From: Streptomyces sp. NBC_01216
GTDB taxonomy: Bacteria > Actinomycetota > Actinomycetes > Streptomycetales > Streptomycetaceae
Assembly (NCBI RefSeq): GCF_035994945.1
Contig: NZ_CP108677.1
Location: 1,364,001-1,428,000, forward strand
Length of the DNA stretch: 64,000 nt
Direction of reading: 5' to 3'
The notes beneath the pieces are model-generated. The model was given only the letters and a program-made list of their open reading frames with translations. It did not search any database and was not told the DNA's origin. The position numbers and the translations under genes are program-made. Of the stretch, positions 25,269 to 34,112 are shown piece after piece; position 1 is the first letter of the stretch; each line of letters starts with the position of its first letter.

Positions 25269-26345
25269 TCAGACGGCCGTGCGGGTGTGGACGTGGTCCA
25301 CCAGGCGCGTCAGCGTGTCCGGGTCCGTCGTCGGCAGGACGCCGTGGCCCAGGTTGAAGATGTGGCCCTCCAGGTCCCGCGCGGCGTTCAGGACCTCGTC
25401 GGTCTTGGTCTCGACGGCCTCCCGCGAGGAGAACAGCACGGCCGGGTCCAGGTTACCCTGGAGCGCCTTGCCGGGGCCGACGCGGCGGGCGGCCTCGTCG
25501 AGCGGCACCCGCCAGTCGACGCCGACCACGTCCGCGCCGGCCTCGCCCATGAGGCCGAGCAGCTCCCCGGTGCCGACGCCGAAGTGGATGCGGGGCACTC
25601 CGTAGGAGGCGACGGCGTCGAAGACCTTGGTGGAGGCGGGCATCACCGAGCGGCGGTAGTCGGCGGGGGCGAGGGCGCCCACCCAGGAGTCGAAGAGCTG
25701 GACGGCGGACGCGCCGGCCTCGATCTGGACCTTGAGGAAGGCCGCGGTGATCTCGGCGAGGCGGTCGAGCAGGTCGGCCCAGAGCACGGGGTCGCCGTAC
25801 ATGAGCGACTTGGTGTGCTCGTGGTTGCGGGACGGGCCGCCCTCGACGAGGTAGCTCGCGAGGGTGAACGGCGCGCCCGCGAAGCCGATGAGGGGGGTGG
25901 GGCCCAGCTCGGCGGTGAGCATCCCGATGGCCTCGGTGACGTAGTGGACGTCCTCGGGGGTCAGGTCGCGGAGCCGGTCCAGGTCGGCTCGGGTGCGGAT
26001 GGGGTCGGCGACGACCGGGCCGACGCCCGGCTTGATGTCGAGGTCGATCCCGATGGCCTTGAGCGGGACGACGATGTCGCTGAAGTAGATCGCCGCGTCG
26101 ACCTTGTGGCGCCGCACGGGCTGGAGCGTGATCTCGGTGACCAGCTCGGGCCGCATGCAGGACTCGAGCATCGGGATGCCCTCGCGGACCTTCAGGTACT
26201 CGGGCAGCGAGCGCCCCGCCTGGCGCATGAACCAGACCGGCGTGTGCGGCACCGGCTCGCGGCGGCATGCCTTCATGAACGGGGAGTCGTAGGTCTGCGA
26301 CCGCTGCCGCGTCTGCTGGCCCGAGGGGCTGTCGTTGGCACTCAC
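25269..26345 (-). CDS. hemE: Uroporphyrinogen decarboxylase, 358 aa
   Basis: It converts uroporphyrinogen III to coproporphyrinogen III, feeding HemY and HemQ. The signature [15 protein letters not shown] with the substrate-binding Arg is present, and [13 protein letters not shown] and [10 protein letters not shown] complete the family pattern. Full length. The GTG at 26345 gives [15 protein letters not shown]; the much longer open frame upstream crosses the divergent DUF3000 gene and is rejected. The hem genes here are split into hemE and hemY-hemQ units on the same strand with two plus-strand genes between. Confidence 0.94.
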   Translation of the reverse strand: MSANDSPSGQQTRQRSQTYDSPFMKACRREPVPHTPVWFMRQAGRSLPEYLKVREGIPMLESCMRPELVTEITLQPVRRHKVDAAIYFSDIVVPLKAIGIDLDIKPGVGPVVADPIRTRADLDRLRDLTPEDVHYVTEAIGMLTAELGPTPLIGFAGAPFTLASYLVEGGPSRNHEHTKSLMYGDPVLWADLLDRLAEITAAFLKVQIEAGASAVQLFDSWVGALAPADYRRSVMPASTKVFDAVASYGVPRIHFGVGTGELLGLMGEAGADVVGVDWRVPLDEAARRVGPGKALQGNLDPAVLFSSREAVETKTDEVLNAARDLEGHIFNLGHGVLPTTDPDTLTRLVDHVHTRTAV

Positions 26346-26435
26346 GCCCAGAATCTTCGCATGTGTGCGAAGCCGCTCCACCGGCCCGGGTGTCCCTCCC
26401 TGCGCGCGGGGCCCGTTCCGCCTAGTCTTCCCGGC

Positions 26436-27128
26436 ATGGCTGCGGCGCAGGGACACTTCTCCGATCATTCCGACGGCGACGAACAGGCGGGTGACACGGC
26501 GGGGCAAGCGGAGGCCGACCAGGTGCCTACGGCCTTCCGGCGGGCGGTCGAGGCCGTGCGCGCGGCCCGGTTGCGGCCGGAGATCGAGATCGACCCGACC
26601 CGGCCGCCGCGGCGGCTCGCGCCGTACGCTCACGCGCTGGAGGCGACGGTCGTGGACGGCGAGGACGATCTGGCCGACGGCCGGCTCGTGCTGCTGCACG
26701 ACCCGGCCGGACACGAGACCTGGAAGGGCACCTTCCGGCTCGTCACGCTGGTCCGGGCGGAGCTGGAGCCGGAGATGGCGGCCGACCCGCTGCTGCCGGA
26801 GGTCTGCTGGTCCTGGCTGACGGGGGCGCTGAAGGCGCGCGGGCTGGGGTACGGGGAGGCGAGCGGCACCGTCACGATGGCGGGCTCCCACTACTTCGGC
26901 GGGCTCGCGGACCGCAGACCGGCGACCCAGATCGAGATCCGGGCCTCCTGGACGCCGAAGGAGGGGCCTGCGGGCGTGCCGGACTCGGGCGCGCACCTGG
27001 CGGCCTGGTGCGATCTGCTCTGCCAGATCGCCGGGCTGCCGCCGTCCCCGTCCGATCCGGGGGCGGGTACGACCTCGGGCGCGGGGGTCGTCTCGCTGCC
27101 CCAGCGCCGGGGTCCGCAGCAGGTCTGA
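26436..27128 (+). CDS. DUF3000-family protein, 230 aa
   Basis: A conserved actinobacterial soluble protein of unknown function. Family segments are [20 protein letters not shown], '[13 protein letters not shown]', '[20 protein letters not shown]' and '[20 protein letters not shown]'. TAGTCT at 26422-26427 sits 8 bases before the ATG with no ribosome binding site, suggesting a leaderless message. It is divergent from hemE and just upstream of whiI. The stop codon forms the edge of repeat copy E. Confidence 0.85.
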   Translation: MAAAQGHFSDHSDGDEQAGDTAGQAEADQVPTAFRRAVEAVRAARLRPEIEIDPTRPPRRLAPYAHALEATVVDGEDDLADGRLVLLHDPAGHETWKGTFRLVTLVRAELEPEMAADPLLPEVCWSWLTGALKARGLGYGEASGTVTMAGSHYFGGLADRRPATQIEIRASWTPKEGPAGVPDSGAHLAAWCDLLCQIAGLPPSPSDPGAGTTSGAGVVSLPQRRGPQQV

Positions 27129-27182
27129 GAACCTGTCGGGTGACCCGTGACCGCCCGGCCAGAGGCGTCCCGACAGGCTTCG
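27126..27182. repeat. Palindromic intergenic repeat, copy E
   Basis: CCTGTCGGG (27132-27140) and CCCGACAGG (27169-27177) form a perfect 9-bp stem. The left end TGAGAACC contains the DUF3000 stop codon. Confidence 0.7.
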
Positions 27183-27240
27183 AGTGGCGGGCCGGAAGGA
27201 TGCACCGCTCGCCCGGGATTCGCCCGGACGGAGGGCCACG

Positions 27241-27334
27241 CACAGGATGATCGATCACGTGTCTGAATTGCACCGAATTGTTACTCAGTAAATCGTGATC
27301 TTTCCCTAAAGGCGGGCGCCCGAGTTGCCGAAGA
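27241..27334 (+). promoter_or_regulatory. whiI control region with a sigma-WhiG-type promoter
   Basis: TAAA at 27307-27310, a 16-base spacer and GCCGAAGA at 27327-27334 match the sigma-WhiG consensus TAAA-N15/16-GCCGATAA at all but one position of the -10. Just upstream, GATCACG (27253-27259) and CGTGATC (27294-27300) form an inverted repeat, with two direct GAATTG copies inside (27265, 27275). This stretch is unusually A/T-rich for the window. whiI is a known sigma-WhiG target in S. coelicolor; the inverted repeat as a regulator site is inference. Confidence 0.75.
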
Positions 27335-27417
27335 GGTCAGTGACCCCTTCACCGCACGGGTTCGCCCCCGGCTTCTTCCCCGAGCCGGCTCCGTCCCGCA
27401 TCTCCCCAGGAGGCCGT

Positions 27418-28080
27418 GTGTCCGTTCTCCTCGAGCAGCCCGCAAGTCTGGCCTACCGCCCGAACAAGCCGACCGCGATGGTCGTCGTGGCCGACCCGCG
27501 TGTCCGCTCCACCGTCACCCGCCACCTGTGGGCTCTCGGCGTACGCGACGTCATCGAGGCGTCGTCCATCGCCGAGGCTCGCCCTCGCGTCGGCAGCCCC
27601 CGCGACATCTGTGTCGCCGACGTCCACCTCCCCGACGGCAGCGGTCTCACCCTGCTGTCCGAGACCCGCGCCGCGGGCTGGCCGAACGGCCTGGCCCTCT
27701 CCGCGGCCGACGACATCGGCGCCGTACGCAACGCCCTCGCGGGCGGCGTCAAGGGCTATGTCGTCACCGGTACGCGCACCAACATCGGGCATCCCACCCG
27801 CCCCGGCGCCGCCCCCATCGGAGCCTCGGCCGCCCGCCTCGGTCACCGCCGCCCCCCGGGTGCCCCGAGCCACCCGGGGGGCTACCGCGAGCTCTCCGGC
27901 CGCGAGGTGGAGGTGCTCCGACTGGTGGCCGAGGGTCAGTCGAACAAGGCCATCGGCGTCTCGATGGGCCTGTCCGCGCTGACCGTGAAGAGCCACCTCG
28001 CCCGGATCGCCCGCAAGCTGGGCACCGGTGACCGGGCCGGCATGGTCGCGGTGGCCCTGCGCACCGGGATCATCCACTGA
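27418..28080 (+). CDS. whiI: Orphan atypical response regulator WhiI, 220 aa
   Basis: Receiver domain (~19-125) plus LuxR/NarL-type HTH (~155-220, 'LSGREVEVLRLVAEGQSNKA' and TVKSHLARIARKLG). The receiver is atypical. Asp68 in VADVHLPDG occupies the phosphorylation position, but only one Asp (Asp26 in VVVADPRV) remains of the acidic pair, and the conserved Lys after the fourth strand is missing (GYVVTGT). This agrees with what is known of WhiI, needed for late sporulation septation and acting with BldM. No kinase gene is adjacent. GTG 27418 is set by AGGAGG; an upstream in-frame start overlaps the promoter and is rejected. Placement between a DUF3000 gene and rnd matches my recollection of the S. 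coelicolor whiI locus. Confidence 0.9.
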   Translation: MSVLLEQPASLAYRPNKPTAMVVVADPRVRSTVTRHLWALGVRDVIEASSIAEARPRVGSPRDICVADVHLPDGSGLTLLSETRAAGWPNGLALSAADDIGAVRNALAGGVKGYVVTGTRTNIGHPTRPGAAPIGASAARLGHRRPPGAPSHPGGYRELSGREVEVLRLVAEGQSNKAIGVSMGLSALTVKSHLARIARKLGTGDRAGMVAVALRTGIIH

Positions 28081-28155
28081 GCGCCCCTCCCAGCGGCCTC
28101 GTCCCGGGTCCCCACGGGGACGAAAGCGGCGGCTCGCACGCCTGACGAAAGATCG

Positions 28156-28189
28156 GCGCCTGCCGACGGAACGTTCCGTCGGCAGGCGC
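28156..28189. terminator. Perfect palindrome between whiI and rnd
   Basis: GCGCCTGCCGACGGAAC (28156-28172) is followed directly by its exact reverse complement (28173-28189). In RNA this gives ~15 bp with a tetraloop, 75 bases after whiI. No U-tract, as is usual in Streptomyces. Confidence 0.7.
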
Positions 28190-28215
28190 TTGCCGTTCAC
28201 GGATACCCTTGACAC

Positions 28216-29499
28216 GTGACCGACGCCCAAGAGACCGCAGCCGACACCGCACTGCGAACCACCGGGGGCGCTCCCCCGGACGACGACGTCCCTGCGAATG
28301 GGCTGCCGATCCCGTTGCTGGAGCCCCGCGAGGGCATTCCGCCCGTCGTCGCGACCGACGAGGCCCTCGCCGAGGTGATCGCCGCCTTCGCCGCCGGCCG
28401 CGGCCCGGTCGCCGTGGACGCCGAGCGCGCCTCCGGCTACCGCTACGGCCAGCGCGCGTACCTCGTCCAGCTCCGCCGCGAGGGCGCGGGCACCGCGCTC
28501 GTCGACCCGGTGGGCTGCCCCGACCTCTCGGGCCTGGACCGGGCACTCGCGGGCACGGAGTGGATCCTGCACGCCGCGACCCAGGACCTGCCCTGCCTGC
28601 GGGACATAGGCATGGCGCCGACACGGCTGTTCGACACCGAGCTGGCCGGCCGGCTCGCCGGTTTCCCCCGGGTCGGGCTCGGGGCGATGGTCGAGTCCGT
28701 GCTCGGCTACGCCCTGGAGAAGGGCCACTCCGCCGTGGACTGGTCCACCCGTCCACTCCCTGAGCCCTGGCTCCGGTACGCCGCGCTGGACGTCGAGCTC
28801 CTCGTCGACCTGCGGGACGCGCTGGAGAAGGAGCTCGACCGGCAGGGCAAGCTGGAGTGGGCCCACCAGGAGTTCGACGCGATCGCGTCCGCCCCGCCGG
28901 CGCCGCCGCGCAAGGACCCCTGGCGGCGGACGTCCGGGATGCACAAGGTGCGGCGCCGTCGCCAGATGGCCGTGGTGCGGGAGCTGTGGACGGCGCGCGA
29001 CCGGGTCGCCCAGCGGCGGGACGTCTCGCCCGGCAAGGTGCTCAGCGACGCGGCCATCGTGGAGGCGGCACTGGCGGTACCGCTGAACCTGGCCGCGCTG
29101 ACCGCGCTGCCGGGGTTCGGCCACCGCATGGGCCGCCGCCAACTGGAGCAGTGGCAGGCCGCCGTGGACCGCGCCCGCGCGCTCCCGGACAACGAGCTGC
29201 CGCAGCCCGGCCAGTCGGTCGCCGGTCCGCCCCCGCCGCGCGCCTGGGCGGACAAGGACCCCGCCGCCGCGGCCCGGCTCTCGGCTGCCCGGACGGCCAT
29301 CTCGGCCCTCGCCGAGGAGCTGAACCTCCCCCAGGAGAACCTGATCACCCCGGACACGGTGCGCCGGGTCTGCTGGGAGCCCCCGGCGCCCGCCACCCCG
29401 GACGCGGTCTCGGCCGCCCTGGCGGGCCACGGCGCCCGCGCCTGGCAGGTCGGCCTGGTGACCCCGCTGCTGGTGGCGGCCCTGGCCACGACCGCCTGA
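28216..29499 (+). CDS. rnd: Ribonuclease D family 3'-5' exonuclease, 427 aa
   Basis: A DEDD-type exoribonuclease involved in tRNA and stable RNA 3' processing. The exonuclease motifs are PVAVDAERASGYRYGQRAYL (note DAER in place of the usual DTE), HAATQDLPCL, FDTELAGRLAG, and 'WLRYAALDVELLVDL'. The HRDC domain follows with 'RDVSPGKVLSDAAIVEAA', then an actinobacterial C-terminal extension. The start is GTG 28216 (MTDAQETAADTA); GATACC 15 bases upstream may be its -10, so the leader is very short. Confidence 0.88.
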   Translation: MTDAQETAADTALRTTGGAPPDDDVPANGLPIPLLEPREGIPPVVATDEALAEVIAAFAAGRGPVAVDAERASGYRYGQRAYLVQLRREGAGTALVDPVGCPDLSGLDRALAGTEWILHAATQDLPCLRDIGMAPTRLFDTELAGRLAGFPRVGLGAMVESVLGYALEKGHSAVDWSTRPLPEPWLRYAALDVELLVDLRDALEKELDRQGKLEWAHQEFDAIASAPPAPPRKDPWRRTSGMHKVRRRRQMAVVRELWTARDRVAQRRDVSPGKVLSDAAIVEAALAVPLNLAALTALPGFGHRMGRRQLEQWQAAVDRARALPDNELPQPGQSVAGPPPPRAWADKDPAAAARLSAARTAISALAEELNLPQENLITPDTVRRVCWEPPAPATPDAVSAALAGHGARAWQVGLVTPLLVAALATTA

Positions 29500-29530
29500 C
29501 CCACCGCTCTCGCGGCCCCCGGGCCGGCAT

Positions 29531-29586
29531 CGGGACACGACAGGGGGAGCCCCGGCGTACGTCGGGGCTCCCCCTGTCGTGTCCCG
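29531..29586. terminator. Strong terminator after rnd
   Basis: A perfect 24-bp stem (29531-29554 with 29563-29586) around an 8-base loop, 32 bases after the rnd stop. It is among the strongest hairpins in the window. Confidence 0.85.
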
Positions 29587-29660
29587 TGTCGTGTCCCGGT
29601 TGTGTCACCACCCGGACGGATTCCTTTTGAACGCGCTCAAACCCTCCTAGGGTCCTCGGC

Positions 29661-30407
29661 ATGACCGACAAGGGATACGACGACTGGATCGCGGACTTCG
29701 TCTCCGCGCGGGAACACCGGGCGACGCTCGGCGATCCCGACTGGACGCGCGGCGCGCGGCTGACGCCCGCCCTGATACGCAGCGTCCAGCGCTTCCAGGT
29801 CGGCGAGGACGGGGACGGCGCCGAGCTGAGGGCCAAGGCCCGGACCTCGGGTGACGCCGGCTACGCCGAGGCGGTGGCACTGTTCGTCGCCGAGGAGCAG
29901 AACCACGCGCGGATGCTGGGACTTCTACTCGAGGCGGGTGGTGCCGGGACGCTCCCCGGCCACTGGAGTGACACCGCCTTCGTCCGGCTCCGCCGGCTGC
30001 TGGGGCTCCGGACCGAGCTGCTGGTGCTGATGGTGGCCGAGGTGGTCGCGCTGCGGTATTACCGGGCCCTGCGCGACGGGTGCGCCGACCCCCTGGTCTC
30101 CGAGGTCGCGGGGCGGATCCTGGGCGACGAGGAGCGGCACGTGCCGTTCCACTGCCGACGGCTGCGCGAGGGCTTCGCCGGACTCCCCGCCCCCGGACGG
30201 CGCGCGGTGTCCGCCCTGTGGCGCGGCCTGCTGACGGCGGCGGCCCTGGTCGTGGCGCACGACCACGGCCCGGCGCTGCGGGCCCTGGGTACCGGCCGGG
30301 CGGCCTTCGTCCGCGACGTGCTGCGGATCTCGGCGCCGCTCGCGGCGGTCGTGGACGGCCGTGCGCCGGCGCTTCCGGGACCCGCCGCGCGCGACACGCG
30401 GGTGTGA
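29661..30407 (+). CDS. Ferritin-like di-iron protein, 248 aa
   Basis: A helical-bundle protein with two carboxylate/His motifs typical of ferritin-like di-iron sites: FVAEEQNHARML (ExxH) and ILGDEERHVPFH (ExxH). A Glu-rich helix 'LVLMVAEVVALRYYRAL' lies between. No signal peptide. The closest known types are rubrerythrin-like and fatty-acid/AurF-like di-iron proteins; the reaction is unknown. It stands alone between strong terminators or promoters and is followed by the fadA promoter region. Confidence 0.75.
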   Translation: MTDKGYDDWIADFVSAREHRATLGDPDWTRGARLTPALIRSVQRFQVGEDGDGAELRAKARTSGDAGYAEAVALFVAEEQNHARMLGLLLEAGGAGTLPGHWSDTAFVRLRRLLGLRTELLVLMVAEVVALRYYRALRDGCADPLVSEVAGRILGDEERHVPFHCRRLREGFAGLPAPGRRAVSALWRGLLTAAALVVAHDHGPALRALGTGRAAFVRDVLRISAPLAAVVDGRAPALPGPAARDTRV

Positions 30408-30444
30408 CCTTCGCCGCTTGGGCCCCAGGGACTGGGCAGTCTGG

Positions 30445-30458
30445 TTACCCACAAGTAG
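30445..30458 (+). promoter_or_regulatory. Candidate operator/promoter of fadAB
   Basis: TTACCCACAAGTAG is an imperfect palindrome (TTAC...GTAg) about 75 bases upstream of the fadA start, within the A/T-richest part of the gap; TAGCAT could serve as the -10. Resembles TetR-type operators by shape only. Confidence 0.3.
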
Positions 30459-30530
30459 CATGGGGGAAGCAAGCGCGCGCTTAGTCGCGTGCGGCAGCAG
30501 TGCCATCCCGCACCCTGGAGGAGAGCCATC

Positions 30531-31757
30531 GTGCCTCGTACCGTCAGGGACGTCGTCTTCGTCGACGGCGTCCGCACCCCGTTCGGCAAGGCGGGCCCGA
30601 AGGGCATCTACCACGAGACCCGCGCCGACGATCTCGTCGTGAAGGCCATCCGGGAGCTGCTGCGCCGCAACCCCGGCCTCGACCCGGCGAAGATCGACGA
30701 GGTCGCCATCGCCGCGACCACACAGATCGGCGACCAGGGACTGACGCTCGGCCGGACCGCGGGCATCCTCGCCGGTCTGCCGCAGTCCGTCCCCGGCTAC
30801 TCCATCGACCGCATGTGCGCCGGCGCCCTGACCGCCGTCACATCGGTCGCCGGCTCGATCGCCTTCGGCGCCTACGACGCGGTGATCGCCGGTGGCGTCG
30901 AGCACATGGGCCGCCACCCGATGGGCGAGGGCGTCGACCCGAACCCGCGCTTCGTGTCGGAGAAGCTCGTCGACGAGTCCGCCCTGTTCATGGGCATGAC
31001 CGCCGAGAACCTGCACGACCGCTACCCGACCATCACCAAGCAGCGCGCGGACGAGTACGCGGTGCGCTCGCAGGAGAAGGCCGCGAAGGCGTACGCCGAC
31101 GGCAAGATCCAGCAGGACCTGGTACCGGTCTCGGTGCGCCGCACCAACGCCGAGGCCGGCGAGACCGGCTGGGGCCTGGTCACCGCCGACGAGCCGATGC
31201 GTCCGGGCACCACGCTCGAGTCCCTGGCGAGCCTGAAGACGCCGTTCCGCGTCCACGGCAACGTCACCGCGGGCAACGCGGCCGGGCTCAACGACGGCGC
31301 CACCGCCTCGATCATCGCCTCCGAGGACTTCGCCCGCGAGCACGGCCTCCCGGTCAAGATGCGCCTCGTCTCCTACGCCTTCGCCGGCGTGGAGCCGGAG
31401 GTCATGGGCTACGGCCCGATCCCGGCCACCGAGAAGGCCCTGGCCAAGGCCGGCCTGTCCATCGGGGACATCGACCTCTTCGAGATCAACGAGGCATTCG
31501 CGGTCCAGGTCCTGGCGTTCCTGGAGCACTACGGCATCGCCGACGACGACGCCCGCGTCAACCGGTACGGCGGCGCCATCGCCTACGGTCACCCGCTGGC
31601 CTCCTCCGGCGTCCGCCTGATGACGCAGCTGGCCCGTCAGTTCGAGGAGCAGCCCGAGGTCCGCTACGGCCTCACCACGATGTGCGTCGGCTTCGGCATG
31701 GGCGCCACCGTCATCTGGGAGAACCCGAACCACAAGGACGCCGGAGGCAGCAAGTGA
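30531..31757 (+). CDS. fadA: Acetyl-CoA acyltransferase (3-ketoacyl-CoA thiolase), 408 aa
   Basis: The last step of fatty-acid beta-oxidation, cleaving 3-ketoacyl-CoA with CoA. The nucleophile Cys96 lies in SIDRMCAGALT. The other catalytic segments are NEAFA, YGHPLASSG and the second Cys in TMCVGFGMG. The GTG 30531 is preceded by GGAGGAG at seven bases. The stop overlaps the start of fadB by four bases (GTGA), so the two subunits of the complex are made together. Confidence 0.94.
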   Translation: MPRTVRDVVFVDGVRTPFGKAGPKGIYHETRADDLVVKAIRELLRRNPGLDPAKIDEVAIAATTQIGDQGLTLGRTAGILAGLPQSVPGYSIDRMCAGALTAVTSVAGSIAFGAYDAVIAGGVEHMGRHPMGEGVDPNPRFVSEKLVDESALFMGMTAENLHDRYPTITKQRADEYAVRSQEKAAKAYADGKIQQDLVPVSVRRTNAEAGETGWGLVTADEPMRPGTTLESLASLKTPFRVHGNVTAGNAAGLNDGATASIIASEDFAREHGLPVKMRLVSYAFAGVEPEVMGYGPIPATEKALAKAGLSIGDIDLFEINEAFAVQVLAFLEHYGIADDDARVNRYGGAIAYGHPLASSGVRLMTQLARQFEEQPEVRYGLTTMCVGFGMGATVIWENPNHKDAGGSK

Positions 31758-33889
31758 GCACCACCGCTGAGCTTTTGAAGGGTGCGGCCGCGCTGTTCCC
31801 GGACGAGGTCGTCACCAGCGCCCACGTACGGCACTTCGACCTTCCCGCGGGCGCGGGCCGGTTCGCGCTGATCACGCTGGACAACGGCTTCGACCACACC
31901 AAGCCGACCACCTTCGGCCCCCAGTCGCTGGCGAACCTCAACGCCGCCGTCGACCAGGTGGAGAAGGAGGCCGCCGAGGGCGCGATCGTCGGCGTCGGCA
32001 TCACCGGCAAGCCGTTCATCTTCGCGGTCGGCGCCGACCTCAAGGGCGTGGAGCTGCTGGGCAGGCACTCCGACGCGCTCGCCATCGGCAAGGGCGGCCA
32101 CGACGTCTTCAAGCGGCTCTCGTCGCTGGCGGTGCCGACCTTCGCCTACTACAACGGCGCGGCCATGGGCGGCGGTGTCGAGGTCGGTCTGCACTGCACC
32201 TACCGCACCGTGTCGAAGGCCCTGCCGGCCTTCTCGCTGCCCGAGGTCTTCCTCGGTCTGGTGCCCGGCTGGGGCGGCTGCGCGATCCTGCCGAACCTGA
32301 TCGGCGCCGACAAGGCCGTCTCGGTCATCATCGAGAACTCGCTGAACCAGAACCGTCAGCTCAAGGGCAAGCAGGTCTTCGAGCTCGGCATCGCCGACGC
32401 GCTCTTCGAGGGCGCGGACTTCCTGGAGCAGTCGCTGATCTGGACGGCCTCCGTCCTCAACGGCACGGTGAGCGTCGAGCGTCCCGGGATCGACCGCGGT
32501 GCGGCCTGGGACGAGGCCGTCGCGCGCGGCCGGGCCATCGCCGACTCCAAGGTGCACGGCGCGGCCCCGGCCGCGTACCGCGCCCTGGAGATCATCGAGG
32601 CGGCCAAGGACGGCGACCTGCAGAAGGGCTTCGACGCCGAGGACACGGCCCTGGCCGACCTCATCATGGGCGGCGAGCTCCGCTCGGGCATCTACGCCTT
32701 CAACCTGGTGCAGAAGCGTGCCAAGCGCCCGGCGGGCGCGCCGGACAAGTCGCTGGCCCGCCCGGTCACCAAGGTGGGCGTCGTCGGCGCCGGTCTGATG
32801 GCCTCGCAGCTGGCGCTGCTCTTCCTGCGCCGCCTCGAGGTGCCGGTCGTGCTGACCGACATCGACCAGGAGCGGGTCGACAAGGGCGTGGGCTACGTCC
32901 ACGCCGAGATCGACAAGCTGCTCGGCAAGGGCCGGATCAACCAGGACAAGGCCAACCGTCTCAAGGGCCTGGTCTCGGGTGTCCTGGACAAGGCCGAGGG
33001 CTTCGCGGACGCGGACTTCATCATCGAGGCCGTGTTCGAGGAGATGAGCGTCAAGCAGAAGGTGTTCGCGGAGGTCGAGGCCGTCGCCCCGGCGCACGCG
33101 ATCCTCGCCACCAACACCTCCTCGCTGTCCGTCTCGGAGATGGCCTCCAAGCTGCGCAACCCGGAGCGCGTGGTCGGCTTCCACTTCTTCAACCCGGTCG
33201 CGATCCTCCCGCTCCTGGAGATCGTGCGCGGCGAGAAGACGGACGACGCCTCGCTCGCCACCGCCTTCGGTGTCGCCAAGAAGCTGAAGAAGACCGCGGT
33301 CCTCACCAAGGACGCCCCGGCGTTCGTCGTGAACCGCATCCTGACCCGGTTCATGGGCGAGATCCAGAACGTCATCGACGAGGGCACCCCGGTCGAGACG
33401 GCCGAGAAGGCCATCGAGCCGCTCGGTCTGCCGATGTCCCCGCTGGTCCTCCTGGAGCTGGTCGGTCCGGCCATCGGCCTGCACGTCTCCGAGACCCTGA
33501 ACCGCGCCTTCCCGGAGCGCTTCACCGTCTCCGAGAACCTCGCGGCCGTGGTGAAGGCCGGCAAGCGCGGCTTCTACGTCTACGACTCCGGCCGCCCGGA
33601 GCTGGACCCCGAGGTCGCCGCGCTCCTCAAGCAGGGCGACAGCGTCCTGACGGAGGAGCAGGTCCGCGACCGCGTCCTGGACGCGGTGGCGCAGGAGATC
33701 GGCCTGATGCTGGAGGAGGGTGTCGTCGCCGAGGCGCAGGACATCGACCTCTGCCTGATCACGGGCGCGGGCTGGCCCTTCCACCTGGGCGGCATCACAC
33801 CGTATCTGGACCGCGAGGGCGTCTCCCAGCGGGTGAACGGCAAGCCGTTCCTCGCCCCGGGCGTCGCGAGCGTCCCCGTCCAGGCGTGA
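31754..33889 (+). CDS. fadB: Fatty oxidation complex alpha subunit (hydratase/3-hydroxyacyl-CoA dehydrogenase), 711 aa
   Basis: A two-domain enzyme. The N-terminal enoyl-CoA hydratase (~20-310) has the oxyanion and acid segments 'FAYYNGAAMGGGVEVGLHC' and SLPEVFLGLVPGWGG. The C-terminal 3-hydroxyacyl-CoA dehydrogenase has the NAD motif VGVVGAGLMASQLALL and 'VGFHFFNPVAILPLLEIV' with the catalytic His. Length and order match FadB-type proteins. It is coupled to fadA, and the pair is followed by a good terminator, so fadAB is a complete unit. Confidence 0.94.
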   Translation: MSTTAELLKGAAALFPDEVVTSAHVRHFDLPAGAGRFALITLDNGFDHTKPTTFGPQSLANLNAAVDQVEKEAAEGAIVGVGITGKPFIFAVGADLKGVELLGRHSDALAIGKGGHDVFKRLSSLAVPTFAYYNGAAMGGGVEVGLHCTYRTVSKALPAFSLPEVFLGLVPGWGGCAILPNLIGADKAVSVIIENSLNQNRQLKGKQVFELGIADALFEGADFLEQSLIWTASVLNGTVSVERPGIDRGAAWDEAVARGRAIADSKVHGAAPAAYRALEIIEAAKDGDLQKGFDAEDTALADLIMGGELRSGIYAFNLVQKRAKRPAGAPDKSLARPVTKVGVVGAGLMASQLALLFLRRLEVPVVLTDIDQERVDKGVGYVHAEIDKLLGKGRINQDKANRLKGLVSGVLDKAEGFADADFIIEAVFEEMSVKQKVFAEVEAVAPAHAILATNTSSLSVSEMASKLRNPERVVGFHFFNPVAILPLLEIVRGEKTDDASLATAFGVAKKLKKTAVLTKDAPAFVVNRILTRFMGEIQNVIDEGTPVETAEKAIEPLGLPMSPLVLLELVGPAIGLHVSETLNRAFPERFTVSENLAAVVKAGKRGFYVYDSGRPELDPEVAALLKQGDSVLTEEQVRDRVLDAVAQEIGLMLEEGVVAEAQDIDLCLITGAGWPFHLGGITPYLDREGVSQRVNGKPFLAPGVASVPVQA

Positions 33890-33906
33890 CGGAGTCCGCG
33901 TGAAGC

Positions 33907-33945
33907 GGACGGCCCCGGTACCCGGCGTGGGTGCCGGGGCCGTCC
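33907..33945. terminator. Terminator after fadAB
   Basis: GGACGGCCCCGGTACCC (33907-33923) pairs with GGGTGCCGGGGCCGTCC (33929-33945), 17 bp with one G.U pair and a 5-base loop, 17 bases past the stop. Confidence 0.8.
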
Positions 33946-34058
33946 TCCGTCCGCGGCCCGGTCCGCGCCGGAGATCCGTCGCGCACGCGAGCGGCCCGGA
34001 AGCCCACGGGGTTCCGGGCCGCCGTCGTACCGGGCCCGCGGGGGCCTGCGCGCTCACC

Positions 34059-34105
34059 GGGCCTGTCGGGTGGCCTTCGCCCGGTCGGAAGGTGATCCGA
34101 CGGGC
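34059..34105. repeat. Palindromic intergenic repeat, copy F
   Basis: Left GGGCCTGTCGGGTGGCCTTC and right GGAAGGTGATCCGACGGGC are imperfect inverted arms of the family. The right end lies a few bases from the stop of the minus-strand gene at 34113. Confidence 0.6.
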
Positions 34106-34112
34106 ACTCAGC

